From Rhododendron vialii (taxonomy: Eukaryota > Streptophyta > Magnoliopsida > Ericales > Ericaceae), in NCBI RefSeq assembly GCF_030253575.1, contig NC_080567.1, positions 35,679,501-35,743,500 on the forward strand: a stretch of DNA of 64,000 nucleotides, written 5' to 3'. The notes under the pieces are model-generated. The model had not been told where the DNA came from and ran no database searches. It worked only from the letters and a program-made list of their open reading frames with translations. Position 1 is the stretch's first letter. The number at the start of each line of letters is the position of its first letter. Positions 21,852-32,327 of this stretch are shown here, one piece after another. Position numbers and translations under genes: made by a program.

Positions 21852-22075
21852 CTGTTTCCGAAAGGAAAATAAGTATTTATTTGTAATTTCAAGTTCAAAA
21901 ATTAAGTGCTTGCATAAATAATTATTCTATTAATATGGATCTTGTTTAATAGATCTTATTGAGATATTTATACGGTACAAAAAAATTAAAAAATTATTTT
22001 TCATTTACATTATTTTTTAATTTAAAAATATGAAATAAATATTTATTTTTTAAGAAGGTATTTTAGAACGGACCC
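21852..22075. mobile_element. Harbinger-like MITE, diverged copy
   Basis: Internal sequence (GGATCTTGTTTAATAGATCT, ATTTTTCATTTACATTATTT) and right end GGTATTTTAGAACGGA match the well-preserved copy at 50392-50630. The left terminal repeat is degraded (GTTTCCGAAAGG). Confidence 0.75.
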
Positions 22076-22935
22076 GAAAAGCAAATACGGATAGCAAGTT
22101 AGCAACACTTTTTTTCTGGGAAAAAAGAGAGCCAATGGAAGGGGTACATTCATTATGTGCGATTAATGTTGTTTCATCGTTTTGTACTTTTGTACATAAA
22201 AAAATAGTACCCATTTTTCTAGGGGAGCCATAATGCCACGATTACTATTGTTGGAGTCAGACACTTTTCTGTTCTTGACAACTTTAACCTCTCTCTCTCC
22301 TTTCTTCTTCCTCATTTGAAACCCATATCACATTTAGCGTGCAAGTTTTTGGAGTTTCACCAATTCGAACCCTGGTCATCCTCTCTCCAGCCAACCACTA
22401 CAAATCCACCTCTCCTCAGCTCTGCCTCCATTTCAATTTACAATCCAAGTGCTGAGACTTTCTCCCGGTTTTTAGCCGGGACTTTTGCTAGGAACGGTGG
22501 TATTGATCTTCTAAAAAGGTGCACGCAATTAATTCGAATACCTAAGTTGTTGAAAAAATAATATCGTGTTTCTTTGACTCTATGTTGGTTTTGTAAAAAG
22601 AACACTGTTTTGTGGTATTTCCACAACAAGAAGACCTATTTCCGAGTGTCACACCAAAGAATGATGCAGGTATTTTGTTCAACCGGTGATAGGACCATGA
22701 GAGAATGAGAGAAAACAACAAACAAATGGGTCTCACTTTTTCGTAGAAAATCAGGTAGCATTTTTCGTACAACGTATAATTTTCATTCTTGTGCTTGTAT
22801 TGAACTATAAATTTTCTTCTCGGTATTGAAACAAATTTATATCGAACATAAGAAACAATACAACTTTTACAAAACAAAAGCAACTAGCTAGCTTTTGAGC
22901 ATTCATCAGTCATAACCACATTCAGCTTCAACATC
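22076..22935. other. duplicated spacer and 3' flank of UGT gene 2
   Basis: The part 22108-22220 matches 25970-26090 (TTCATTATGTG, GATTAATGTTGTTTC). The part 22448-22935 matches the 15.4-16.6-kb spacer. A possible hairpin CCCGGTTTTTAGCCGGG lies near 22467. I see no gene. Confidence 0.7.
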
Positions 22936-24369
22936 TCAAGTCCGATAAGAACTCAATTCATGTATAAGATCATTTAAATTAGTGTGCGACGACCCACTTT
23001 CTTCAACGGCCTTTTTTGCCATTTCCTTAAATTCCTTCGCTCTATTCCTCATCTCCTCTGCCTCTTTCCCCACCATGACACGCCTCACCGCCTTTCCAAT
23101 CTGCTCTCTCGTCACCCCACCACTTGTTGTCCCAGTCTTCCACTTAAGAGCCCCAACACTAACTCCGATCCTCAATATCTCAGTCACCAACTTCTCATTA
23201 TAAAATTGCTCTGCGAACACTGGCCATGTCACCATCGAAACTCCGGCGCTAATCCCTTCCAATGTCGAATTCCACCCGCAGTGGGTCACGAAACCACCCA
23301 CTGCTTCGTGATCAAGAATCAACACTTGAGGTGCCCACCCTCTGATAATTAAGCCCTTGTCTTTCATCCTTTCTTCAAACCCCTCCGGTAACCACTCTTT
23401 ATTTACGTTCTCGTTTTCCCCTCTCCTCACAACCCAGATGAACTGTTGCCCTGAAGATTCAAGACCCATTGCGATCTCATACAACTGAGAAGCATCGAAT
23501 TTCGCCACGCTTCCAAAACAGATATATATCACCGAATTGGGTTTCTTTGAATCAAGCCATTTTAAACACTCATGTTCGTTGATCGATGCTTCTTTACCCC
23601 TCTGTGCTTTGTCTTCGATTTCCCGATTGCATAGCGAAACGGGTCCAATATGCCAAGCCCTTCTTTTCAAAACGTCTCGGTAATAATCAGCATACTCTGT
23701 TTCAAGCTCGTAAAAGCTGTTGACTATAACTCCGTAGCTCAATAACTCCGACTCTTTCATCCTCACAGCCATTCTGGCAAAGTCTGTTTCGGACTCGCTT
23801 CGTTCGTGCTCTGGCAATTGCATTTTCGTGAGCTTAATTTGATGTGGAAGATCAGGCACCAAAAAGGATTCATCATCGGACGAAACTTCTCTCTGAGGCT
23901 TGTATAACCTCAGATTCTCCGAAGCACAGAGGGCGAAGAAGCTAGTCCCGTGGAAAACCAGCCTCGGAATGCCGAACTTTGCCGCGGCTTCCGTGGCCCA
24001 GGGGAAGAACATGTCAGCGACGATGCAGTCGGGTCGGACCTCGTCGAGGATACGCTCGAGCTGGTCTTGGAGCATGGTGGTGGCCTTGAAGAATTTGGGG
24101 ACCATGTCGTCGGAAGTTAATTGATCGACGCTCTCACATCCTTCCGGTAAGCCGGCTGCAGCCACGGGGAACTTGATTGTCTTGATTCCCATTTCGAAGC
24201 CCAGCTGATTGGTTCTTTCAACTGATTTCTGGAAGTAATGGACGTTGAGGGGAGTAGTGATTATGGTGGATTTGACGCCGCGGGCAGCAAAGAGTTTGGC
24301 GATGTCAAGAGTTGGGATCATGTGGCCGTGAGCCATCATGGGGAAGAAGAAGACATGGAGTTGACCCAT
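22936..24369 (-). CDS. UGT73-family UDP-glycosyltransferase (array gene 2), 477 aa
   Basis: Intronless close paralogue of the gene at 18167-19600, with the same length and landmarks: HGHMIP with His16, [12 protein letters not shown] with the catalytic Asp, and a complete PSPG box (WAPQ, HCGWNST, ending AEQ). Predicted to glucosylate a phenolic such as a flavonol or coumarin in the cytosol; the acceptor is unknown. The frame stays open for 40 codons upstream of ATG 24369, but that extension has no ATG and overlaps the TATA box. The conserved start [10 protein letters not shown] with A at -3 and G at +4 is therefore preferred. One PSPG substitution is visible, Ser for the usual Pro in ISAGVPM. 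The spacer upstream carries TGACGTAA and a MITE with two G-boxes. Confidence 0.96.
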   Translation of the reverse strand: MGQLHVFFFPMMAHGHMIPTLDIAKLFAARGVKSTIITTPLNVHYFQKSVERTNQLGFEMGIKTIKFPVAAAGLPEGCESVDQLTSDDMVPKFFKATTMLQDQLERILDEVRPDCIVADMFFPWATEAAAKFGIPRLVFHGTSFFALCASENLRLYKPQREVSSDDESFLVPDLPHQIKLTKMQLPEHERSESETDFARMAVRMKESELLSYGVIVNSFYELETEYADYYRDVLKRRAWHIGPVSLCNREIEDKAQRGKEASINEHECLKWLDSKKPNSVIYICFGSVAKFDASQLYEIAMGLESSGQQFIWVVRRGENENVNKEWLPEGFEERMKDKGLIIRGWAPQVLILDHEAVGGFVTHCGWNSTLEGISAGVSMVTWPVFAEQFYNEKLVTEILRIGVSVGALKWKTGTTSGGVTREQIGKAVRRVMVGKEAEEMRNRAKEFKEMAKKAVEESGSSHTNLNDLIHELSSYRT

Positions 24370-24489
24370 TTTCCTTGGTTTGGGAAGAGTAATCGAACTT
24401 TGGAGACTAGGAAATGATTGCGCGCGAGAGAGAGAGAGAGGGGGGGAAAGACTAGTTTGAATGAGGTGTTGGATAGAGTATGGTGGCAA

Positions 24490-24495
24490 TATATA
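24490..24495 (-). promoter_or_regulatory. probable TATA box of UGT gene 2
   Basis: TATATA about 121 bp upstream of the ATG, matching the distance seen for gene 1 (126 bp). It is followed downstream by GA-rich leader sequence. Confidence 0.55.
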
Positions 24496-24499
24496 GAGA

Positions 24500-25304
24500 C
24501 GGATCTATCGAGAGAGAGACAAATTGCAGGAACTAGGAAGCTTCATAACAAGGTGCTAGAGAATTGGAGAGAGAGACTCGAAATGGGATTGTAGTTCTTT
24601 GGCCACACACGACACTGCCCTCGTCATCTTGTTCTCGAAGTGTGAAGATCGTGCTGAGAGAGGGGGGGGGGGGGAGAAAGAAACTAGATCATTCCGTCAA
24701 GAGTTTAAATCCTGCCCGTCCCCGTATAATGTAGAAACCATGTCACCGCCAATTGTGAGTCACATCGTGCTAAAATGTTCATCTTATACGATCTCCAGAG
24801 TAGTAAATTAATGCAGAAAATCAGCTTGATTGAATATCAACGAATATATATGAATATATCACAATTTGAATTTTGGTTCATAAAATAGATGATCACGGAC
24901 AGTTTAGCTTTAAAAAATATCTCGTGTTGCTTGTTTAACTCTGTGTTGCATTTGTAATAAGAACATTAGTTTTTGTATTTCCACCAACAAGAAGACCGAA
25001 AATTATTCAATATTTTCGGAGTATATGAACATTATACTTTCTTCTCTCACATAACATGTGAGGCCACACGGGAGACACATGTGAGACAAGAAGACCTAAT
25101 TCTGAGCTTCACACAAAAGAATGATACAGGTGAGGTGTTTTGGTTCAACCGGTAATACTAGGACGAAGGATGCACGTGGCCTGCGGGTGCAAGAATGTTC
25201 TTGGAATGACGTAATCGCTTCCGCCATGCACTTTGGTGTAGGGTCCAAATCCTTTCTGTTTTTGAGAGTTGCCCATACCACGGCTAAAGTCTTCTCCCAA
25301 TCAG
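24500..25304. other. upstream region of UGT gene 2
   Basis: Contains a run of 12 G at about 24663-24674, a second diverged copy of the 22.56-kb block (24905-24990) and the P module (25130-25290). I see no gene. Confidence 0.6.
25207..25214. promoter_or_regulatory. TGACGTAA bZIP-type motif upstream of UGT gene 2
   Basis: TGACGTAA sits about 840 bp upstream of ATG 24369 inside a duplicated spacer module. The same octamer is preserved at 21742 and changed to TGATGTAA in the 15.9-kb copy next to the pseudogene. Confidence 0.4.
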
Positions 25305-25541
25305 GAGGAATTTTTCAGTGCTGGGTGGGCACGGCCACGTGGTGTCCGTGAGCGCATCTTGGCCGTCCAAAGCATGGGCACCTCAGCCATTCAAACATGT
25401 TTTGGACGGGCCAATTTGTTTGGGTTTGAGGGATTGTTTTGGTAATTTTGCACTAAAAAATTACTCACAAATCTGGGCTGTCCGAAATGCGCACACAGGC
25501 ACCACGTGGCCGTGCCCACCCGGCACTGAAAAATTTCTCAT
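25305..25541. mobile_element. Mutator-like MITE carrying two G-boxes
   Basis: Long terminal inverted repeats start GAGGAATTTTTCAGTGC on the left and, read inward, GAGAAATTTTTCAGTGC on the right. They continue through GGGTGGGCACGGCCACGTGG. The 9-bp flanks CCCAATCAG and ATCAATCAG share 7 of 9 bases, which suits a Mutator-type 9-bp duplication. CACGTG occurs at 25336-25341 and 25503-25508. It lies about 0.95-1.2 kb upstream of UGT gene 2. No coding capacity. Confidence 0.8.
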
Positions 25542-26430
25542 CAATCAGTGGAAAACAAATTACAGAATTTAAACCTGAATCATGAAGTTGGAATTAATTT
25601 TGGAAGAGAGAGAGGGGCATACCTTGTCGATGTTGAGGATGATGAAACATCTCCACAACCCTAGCGTTCGCTGCTTGTTGAAAGCGAGGGAAAATGAGAG
25701 AGGCAACGAAACTTTGCACGGGAGATGAGAAAATGAGGGAAGGAGAGAGGGAGAAGAGGATGAAATTGACCCACAAGGTACGGTAGCACCACGCCAATTC
25801 GTCAACTGTGAAGCGAGTCTACTGGGTTTGCCATTTTTGTGCTTTAAGCTAGCTAGTATAGCTGAAAACTCCAATTGCTTAGGCAGTTGGAGATGCTCTA
25901 CGTCGAGTACAACAGCAATAGAGCAGCTAAACTGGATCGATGACAATAAGACACTAAAAAGACACACACTTTTCTGGGAAAATAAGAGCGCGAATGAAAA
26001 GGGGTAAATAAATTCATTATGTGGGATTAATGTTGTTTCGTGCGCTTCGTACTTTTGTATATAAATTTACCCACTTTTGTAACTGTTTTACGGCACACTC
26101 GTGTGAAGCCAATTAATGGAGATTTTTAAGTAAGAAAGATGATGAAAGTTTTATAGAAGTGCTAAAAAGTCCACCTAAGTACACAACGCACCTAAAGAAT
26201 CTATCAACTCATTTTTTTGATTTTTTTTCTTAGAAAAATTCTACGTGGCGTACACACTCACACTCACATGGGTTTTGTGGTGCCTGCACATAAGCAGCAA
26301 AACTCCTTTTCTTTTCTCTTTCTTTGTTTCATGTGTGTGCATAAGTTTTAGCTAGCTACGTACGTACATTTCTTCGAACTGTAACTCATGTATAACAAGT
26401 CGTAAGTTCCAGGGATAACATAAAAACTTA
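25542..26430. other. spacer
   Basis: The part 25600-25900 looks like half of a further MITE (GAGCATCTCCAACTGCC on the minus strand near 25895). The part 25970-26090 repeats the 22.1-kb spacer block. I found no supportable gene; the 132-codon minus frame over 25569-25967 resembles nothing I know. Confidence 0.5.
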
Positions 26431-26552
26431 GGAAATTGATATTTGTGCTCCCTTTTTTGATGCAGACGCTCCACTTTGTTCATGAAGTTACTAGTAACTT
26501 CACGTTGAAAGTGGAGCGTTTGCATCAAAAAAGAGCGCGAATATCAATTCCC
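26431..26552. mobile_element. palindromic MITE, copy 1 (122 bp)
   Basis: Almost the entire element is one inverted repeat: GGAAATTGATATTTGTGCTC on the left is mirrored by GAGCGCGAATATCAATTCCC on the right. The inner arms GATGCAGACGCTCCACTTT and AAAGTGGAGCGTTTGCATC meet around GAAGTTACTAGTAACTTC. A perfect 8-bp duplication AAAACTTA flanks it (26423-26430 and 26553-26560). Confidence 0.9.
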
Positions 26553-27457
26553 AAAACTTATCCAGGAAAACATTAGCAAGGGGAAGCCTAAAATAACCTT
26601 CCTTAGCCATAACAGCGAGTCCTACATAAAAAAATTAAGATTCCATTACCTCAGTTATGATTCAAGCTGGAGGGTTGAAGGTCCAGTGATTGGCCGCCCG
26701 AGTCTTGGAGCTTGAAGCTTCCAAGACTTGTACGGAAACGGTGAAGTGGTCCTTGGAGCTTCCAGTAGCCTTGAAGAATTTGCCCAGATGCTTCTGTGAC
26801 ATGCTTCACCCACAATGGGGCTTCCTATACGTTTCAGTGGTGGTTCAAAGGGCATTTTGTTTTCCTCAATCTCCGTCCACTCCCTCCACCATTAGGAATC
26901 CAATCCGAATTTTCTATACCACCATGTAACTTCGCGTGACTGTTTCCTTTTGAGCTTTTGCAGCTATTAGCACTTGTGCAACCATGTACTGTGAATCTAG
27001 TTTATGCTTTCTTGTTTCATTTTGCTACTGTAAAGGGAGTATTTTGGTTGGCAAAAGATGTACTGTGAATCTAGTTTATGCTTTCTTGTTTCATTTTGCT
27101 ACTGTAAAGGGAGTATTTTGGTTGGCAAAAGATGCAAGAGGCCGACGATTTCTTCTCCTTCTAACCAGAAGAGCAAGAACATCAACTACGAGTTTGGGCA
27201 AGGTGAATGAACCTCATACGCATATCAAACACTCAGAGAGACATTTTTTCACCCTAATATGGGTGTAATAACCAGTCCTCAATTTCTCAGCAAGAGAAAC
27301 TTCAATCCACAAGAAAAAATGATAGGGAGAACACATAAGCATTATACACTGATGAATCTACACTAATCACATAAGCAATGGGCTCCCGTAAGTTTTTACT
27401 CTCATAGCGAATCCACAATCCGTATCCACCCCCTACAAATTCTCTCAACTGCGGTAC
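26553..27457. other. spacer downstream of the AOG-like UGT
   Basis: Holds the 74-bp duplication at 26984-27131 and the 3' flank of the UGT at 27458. The part 26650-26980 has a mildly coding-like composition but no recognisable protein. Confidence 0.5.
26984..27131. repeat. perfect tandem duplication of 74 bp
   Basis: The unit starting ATGTACTGTGAATCTAG occurs at 26984 and 27058 without a mismatch, which points to a recent event. Confidence 0.97.
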
Positions 27458-29938
27458 CTATTTCTGTTTCCAGCAAGATTTAAGCTCCCCAATCAAAGCC
27501 TCAACATCATTCCAGGACGACCCACCTTCCCCCACCGCACTCTTTGCCTTCTCCGCCAACTCCTTCGCCCTCCTCGTCATCATCTCTGCCTCCTCGCCGC
27601 CACCCATCAACTTCTTCACCGCCCCCTCCACCTTGTCCCTCCCCACCACCATCTTCCTCTCCATGTTCCACGACGCCCACTCCACGCTCCCAACCCTAAC
27701 CCCGATCTTCAGCACATCCGTTACCAACTTCTCATTATAAAACTGCTCTGCAGACAAAGGCCACGTGATCATTTTCACACCTGCACACACGCTCTCCAAC
27801 GTCGAATTCCATCCACAGTGCGTCATGAATCCTCCAACCGCCACGTGTTCCAATATCAGCAACTGCGGTGCCCATCCCTTAATTATGAGCCCTCTGTTGC
27901 TCTCAATCATCCTCTGTTCAAACCCATCAGGCAGCCAATTCTCCCCATTTTCGGATTCAAGAATTTTTCTCACTGCCCATATGAAAAAGCAACTGGAAGC
28001 CTCGAGACCGTGTGCAAGTTCGATAAGCTGTGTGGGGTGCATGTGAGCTAAGCTCCCAAAACTCACGAAAATAACAGAATTGGGTTTCTTGGAATTGAGC
28101 CAATTCAAGCAGCTGCGTTCGTCAACGGCGGCTTTTTGGCCTCTTTCAGCTTTATCTGCGACATTCCTATTGCAAAGAGAAACTGGGCCAATAAGCCATG
28201 CCTTTTTACCCATTTGGTTTCTGTAGTATTCGACATAAGCTGGTTCCAACTCGAAGAAGCTATTCACCACTTGCCCAAAACTGTTCTGCTCTGCTCTCAT
28301 GCTCTTACCTGTATTGAGAAATTTAACGTAGAAAGAACACCAATTAACGACCTTGAAAAGTTTTTCTATGGTCAAGCAAAACAGACAACAGCTAACCAGA
28401 ACACCATCAATCCAGAAGCCTTTTTCACAAGATTTATGGGCCCTTGGATTATATGAAAGGAGTTGTGATTTCTCACTAAAAATGACCGGAAAAAATGACC
28501 CAAAAATCCCTGATATTTTCCCTCTTTTTTCACCATTTTTTACTATTCAAATTTCATCTCTCTCTCTCTCTCTCTCAAAAGGATTGTTTGTGAAAAACTT
28601 AGTTTTGGGAGATGCTATGGCATCCACCCTTTTGTCAAGGGGATACTGTATCTCGCCTATAACATAACCATGTGGAGGCAAGGCATAACATTACAGTCGA
28701 ATGTTTAACATTTTACCATAGAACGGCACAACATTTTAACACTCGAAGGCATAACATTTTTCAAAATTGGCCTAACATTTCTATACTTTTAAATTCATTT
28801 TTTTTAGGGAATTGATATTCGCGCTCCGTTTTTTTATGCAGGCGCTTCACTTTGTTTATGAATGAAGTTACGAGTAACTTTACGTTGAAAGTGGAGCGCC
28901 TACATCAAAAAAGGGAGCGCGAATATCAATTTCATTTTTTTACGGTGCCTCCCGTCATAATACCAACCACTCAAAAGCATAACAGTAACCATTCCAAAGC
29001 ATAACATGTTACGATTCATAAGAGGGGGAAATATTAGGTGTTCTCATTAGTTTTCCCTTGAGAGAATCAAGAAGTACTCCAGTTTCTTTCTTGACTTTAC
29101 ACCATATTTATGAAATCGTTGCAGCTTAATCATAGTCAACCTTGCAGTGAATTGTAAATTCAATAAAAAAAAAAAAGATTTGATAAATGACTACAAACAA
29201 ATGCCCTACGCTTGATCTCTTTGGACAATCCAAAAATTAAACACAAAATCAGTCTTATCTTATACTCCAGTACTAATATAGAATAAAAAAACTGACAGAT
29301 GCCATATTTAAATAGAAGCACTAGTGTTATCTTAGAAATGTGCGAGCTTGACCTGGAAATTCAGTTCTCGTCCGAACAAAAACCGGAAGCTGAGACCTCG
29401 TCAATTCAATCCGATCGGGCAAACCCTCCAACGCAAATGGCTCCGAATCGGACCCGACCTTCTCATGCGGCCAATCACGTTTAACGCTATCCTCACAACA
29501 TCTCGCAAAGCAGCAATTCCCGTTAAATATAACCCTCGGTATCCCTACCCCATCAACGGCGTCAGCCGCCCAGCGGTGAAACGTGTCGGTAACGACGCAG
29601 TCGGGACGGCAACGGCGGAGGATGTCGACGAGGGGCTGTTGGAGGATGGAGGTGTCGGTGAAGGGCGGGGCGGACATGTCGGCGGCGGTGACGGCGTGTG
29701 GGGGTTGGTCGGGGAGGGCTGAGGGGAGTTGGAGGGTGTGGAGGTGGATGTCAAGGCCGAGGGTTCGGTCGCGGTTGATGGAGTTGTGGAAGACGGCGGC
29801 GTCGTTGGGGATGGCGAGGATGGTGGATTTGACGCCGTGGGTGGAGAAGAGGCGGGCGAGGTCTATCATGGGGATCAAGTGGCCGCCGCCGACGAAGGGA
29901 AAGAAGAAGATTGAGAGCTTGGCAGCGTCGGAGTCCAT
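27458..29938 (-). CDS. abscisate beta-glucosyltransferase-like UGT, two exons, 478 aa
   Basis: Exon 1 is 29938-29353 and exon 2 is 28308-27458. The junction FPG/KSMRAEQ restores one frame (CCAG|GTCAAG donor, ATACAG acceptor) and keeps the spacing of known family members between QLPVF and SFG. Landmarks: FVGGGHLIP with catalytic His20, PDCVVTDTFHRWA with the partner Asp, and a full PSPG box ([19 protein letters not shown], ending AEQ). The pattern GGGH, RDRTLG, DMSAPPF, FARC and SDSEPF closely follows abscisate beta-glucosyltransferase of legumes, which conjugates abscisic acid to its glucose ester. ABA as the acceptor is an inference. Exon 1 is distinctly GC-rich compared with the two array genes. 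The 1044-bp intron contains a palindromic MITE and CATAACATTT-type repeats. Confidence 0.92.
28807..28934. mobile_element. palindromic MITE, copy 2 (128 bp), in the UGT intron
   Basis: Same family as 26431-26552: GGGAATTGATATTCGCGCTC on the left, GAGCGCGAATATCAATTTC on the right, centre GAAGTTACGAGTAACTTT. The flanks share TTTTTTTA, compatible with an 8-bp target duplication. It lies in the 1044-bp intron of the AOG-like UGT. Confidence 0.88.
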
Positions 29939-32327
29939 GGTTGTCGAGATGAGTGTTTATGAACAGATGCTTATTGGAAACTCAAACCATTTTCGACATT
30001 CATTTCTCAACTCTCAAAGCCAAAATTACCTTTATTGAACACTAGCATTGGCACTTATCCCTCCCTAGAGAAAGTTTTTTTAACGGCGGTGTGAATGGTT
30101 ATTTATGAAGTCAATCATAATTGCTTAAAAATATTTTGGATGGTCCGAAACTCTTTTATGAATTTTTTTATTAAAGAGGGGCTGAATCCTTGAACCTCTT
30201 CCTCCTTGCTGTTGTGTGGTGAAAGGGTTGAACGGTGAACTAGATACCTAAAAACCGAAAGGGGGTTTACCTTTGGAAAGACGCACCGACAAGCAAGTTA
30301 GTAAGAATCCGAGAGGTAGAGAAAAATATGTTTTTAGTGAAGTTTGTAGGAATGAGAGAGGTTAAATTAGATTCTTTACCTTGTGGTGTTACCTCTTATT
30401 TATAGGCAAAGCTTTGAGTGTTCACTTTCCGCTATAAAATAGAAAGCTTCTAGATCATGTCACTTTCGGCCATAAGTAGAAAGTTTCTAGATCACCCTTT
30501 TAATTTCCACTTGAAGCACTATTCTTGAGATATTTTCCAGAGTGATAACGTACCCTCCGAACGAAAGTTTTACACCGCTGAACGAGCTAAGGTATGCCGA
30601 GCGATCGTCCAGTAAAGACGTAAGAAAAAGTACGCTCGTCGGAACTGTTGGGGGTCGAATATCGTTCGACTGAATAATGGAGTGCCTTTCCGCGACGAGT
30701 AATAACGTTACAGACGAATTGACAGCCCTGGGGCTGGGGATGACGTGTCCAGAACAGGTGCTAGTTTTGACTCAGATCTCTTTGGCCTTTCTGACCACAG
30801 TTATTTCGACCCACTACAAAATCCGGTATTCTGGACGATCTTGATTGATTGTTGTAGTAAAAACCTTTATTTACGGCAGAGCCTTGAATAAGTTTCTCTC
30901 GTCCCATATCTCTTGTTGCTCTTTTTTCCTCCCCTCACAATGTGCAAATCCAAATCCACAACTATGCAGCCAACACAAATATCAACTGTTTCCTCTCTTT
31001 TTGTATGCCCAATCACACAACCACGCAAACTAGCTTGCTCAACCACTCCTTCCACCACCTCTTGGAGGTTGTAGATATCAATGTGCAGTAGCTACGGGTG
31101 TGGAAAGATGAACTGTGACTTACTTCAGAAATAGTAAGACGACATCGTCACCCTACTATTACCTTCAGTGCGCGCCATCATTGCTACAACCACCAATCGT
31201 GATGATTTTCTTTATTTTGTGACCAAACAACGATAATGAGGCGAAAGGGGTGTTTAGGAGTAGAACAAGAGCGAGTCGATGATTGTGGTCATAATAGGAT
31301 TTTGCATATAGAACAATGAGTAAATTACTAATATTCAGGTTACAATGTATACAAAGAAATTGCAAAGGATTTAGAGATTCAGTTTTATATATAGTACGTA
31401 CTTTTTATTTGATCATCTATATAGTACATACTTGAGAAAGAATATTTAAATAGGATCGATTTGGAACTTATAATAAAGAAAAGACAAGAAAAAATGGTCA
31501 AGAATACAAGTGTGAGGAGAAATTGGAGGAAAATATATCGTGATCAAAATTTTGATTTTCTTATTTTCCTTCCACTCTCTTTCTAAAGCAAAAAAGGGTA
31601 GGAATTTTTTTTAATTGTTCTTTATTTTCTTTTTCCCTTCCGTGCTTTCCAAACAAAACTTATGTCGACTGGTTTATAGGATCGAAGGCATAGTTAGACC
31701 GTTCATTTTATAAATCAAAATTTAACTTTTAATTGATTTATTGATATCCAATGAAGCTGATTTTTTACGAAAATATACTACAGTATGAGCCCTCTAAGAT
31801 AAATTACTGGAATTATAACAATAAACGCTAGGATCCATCGCAAGCAGGGAAAATTAATCTTCTCATGAACATATCCAAAAACCATCTGAAACCAAGTGGG
31901 GTCCCCTCCCGAATCCAACGGCAGAGATTTCGTCCCCGTTTAGATTAATCTCAGGGTTTGTACTATACACAAACGTAACCTCCTGATTTTGCAACCTTCC
32001 AACCTCACCTTCACCCTATCTGTTCCCATCCCCGCCGTCGTCGCCGGCGGCGACCTCCCTCCTTCGTCGGACATCCGACCAATCTATCCCCCAATTCGCT
32101 CTTCCCTCTCCTCTATCCATCTATCCAAACAAAAGCCAAAAAAAAAAAAATCTCTCAAACACTTCAATTTCTAGGGTTTTCCTTGATTTCGCTTTGCAGT
32201 TGCTTTTTTTTTCTTCTCATATCTAGTGTTTGATTTTCCTGAATAATCGAGAGGAGGGGGAAGATATAGAAAAAAGACCAAAAAAATCGAAAATTTTGGA
32301 AAAAGGAAAAATCTTTTAGGGTTTGGA
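29939..32327. other. divergent intergenic region between the AOG-like UGT and PABP
   Basis: The part 30180-30850 has LTR-like character, with an AGAAAGCTTCTAGATCA and AGAAAGTTTCTAGATCA pair near 30440-30495, but I could not find paired ends. The part 30850-31400 shows no recognisable protein. The part 31950-32327 is the C/T-rich then A-rich leader of the PABP gene. Confidence 0.5.
32138..32312 (+). promoter_or_regulatory. A-rich 5' leader of the PABP mRNA
   Basis: A run of 13 A lies at 32138-32150, and several A5-A7 blocks separated by one or two bases occupy about 32270-32312, just before ATG 32328. A-rich leaders let animal PABPC1 repress its own translation. The same role here is an inference. 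Confidence 0.45.

Noticed and set aside
24370-24489. 40-codon in-frame N-terminal extension of UGT gene 2
   Set aside because: It contains no ATG, overlaps the TATA box and is absent from the family. ATG 24369 is the conserved start.
25569-25967. 132-codon minus-strand frame as a gene
   Set aside because: No recognisable domain. Part of it is probably MITE sequence.
30180-30850. LTR of an unidentified retrotransposon upstream of the AOG-like UGT
   Set aside because: Composition and short repeats are suggestive, but no paired termini, primer site or duplication was found.
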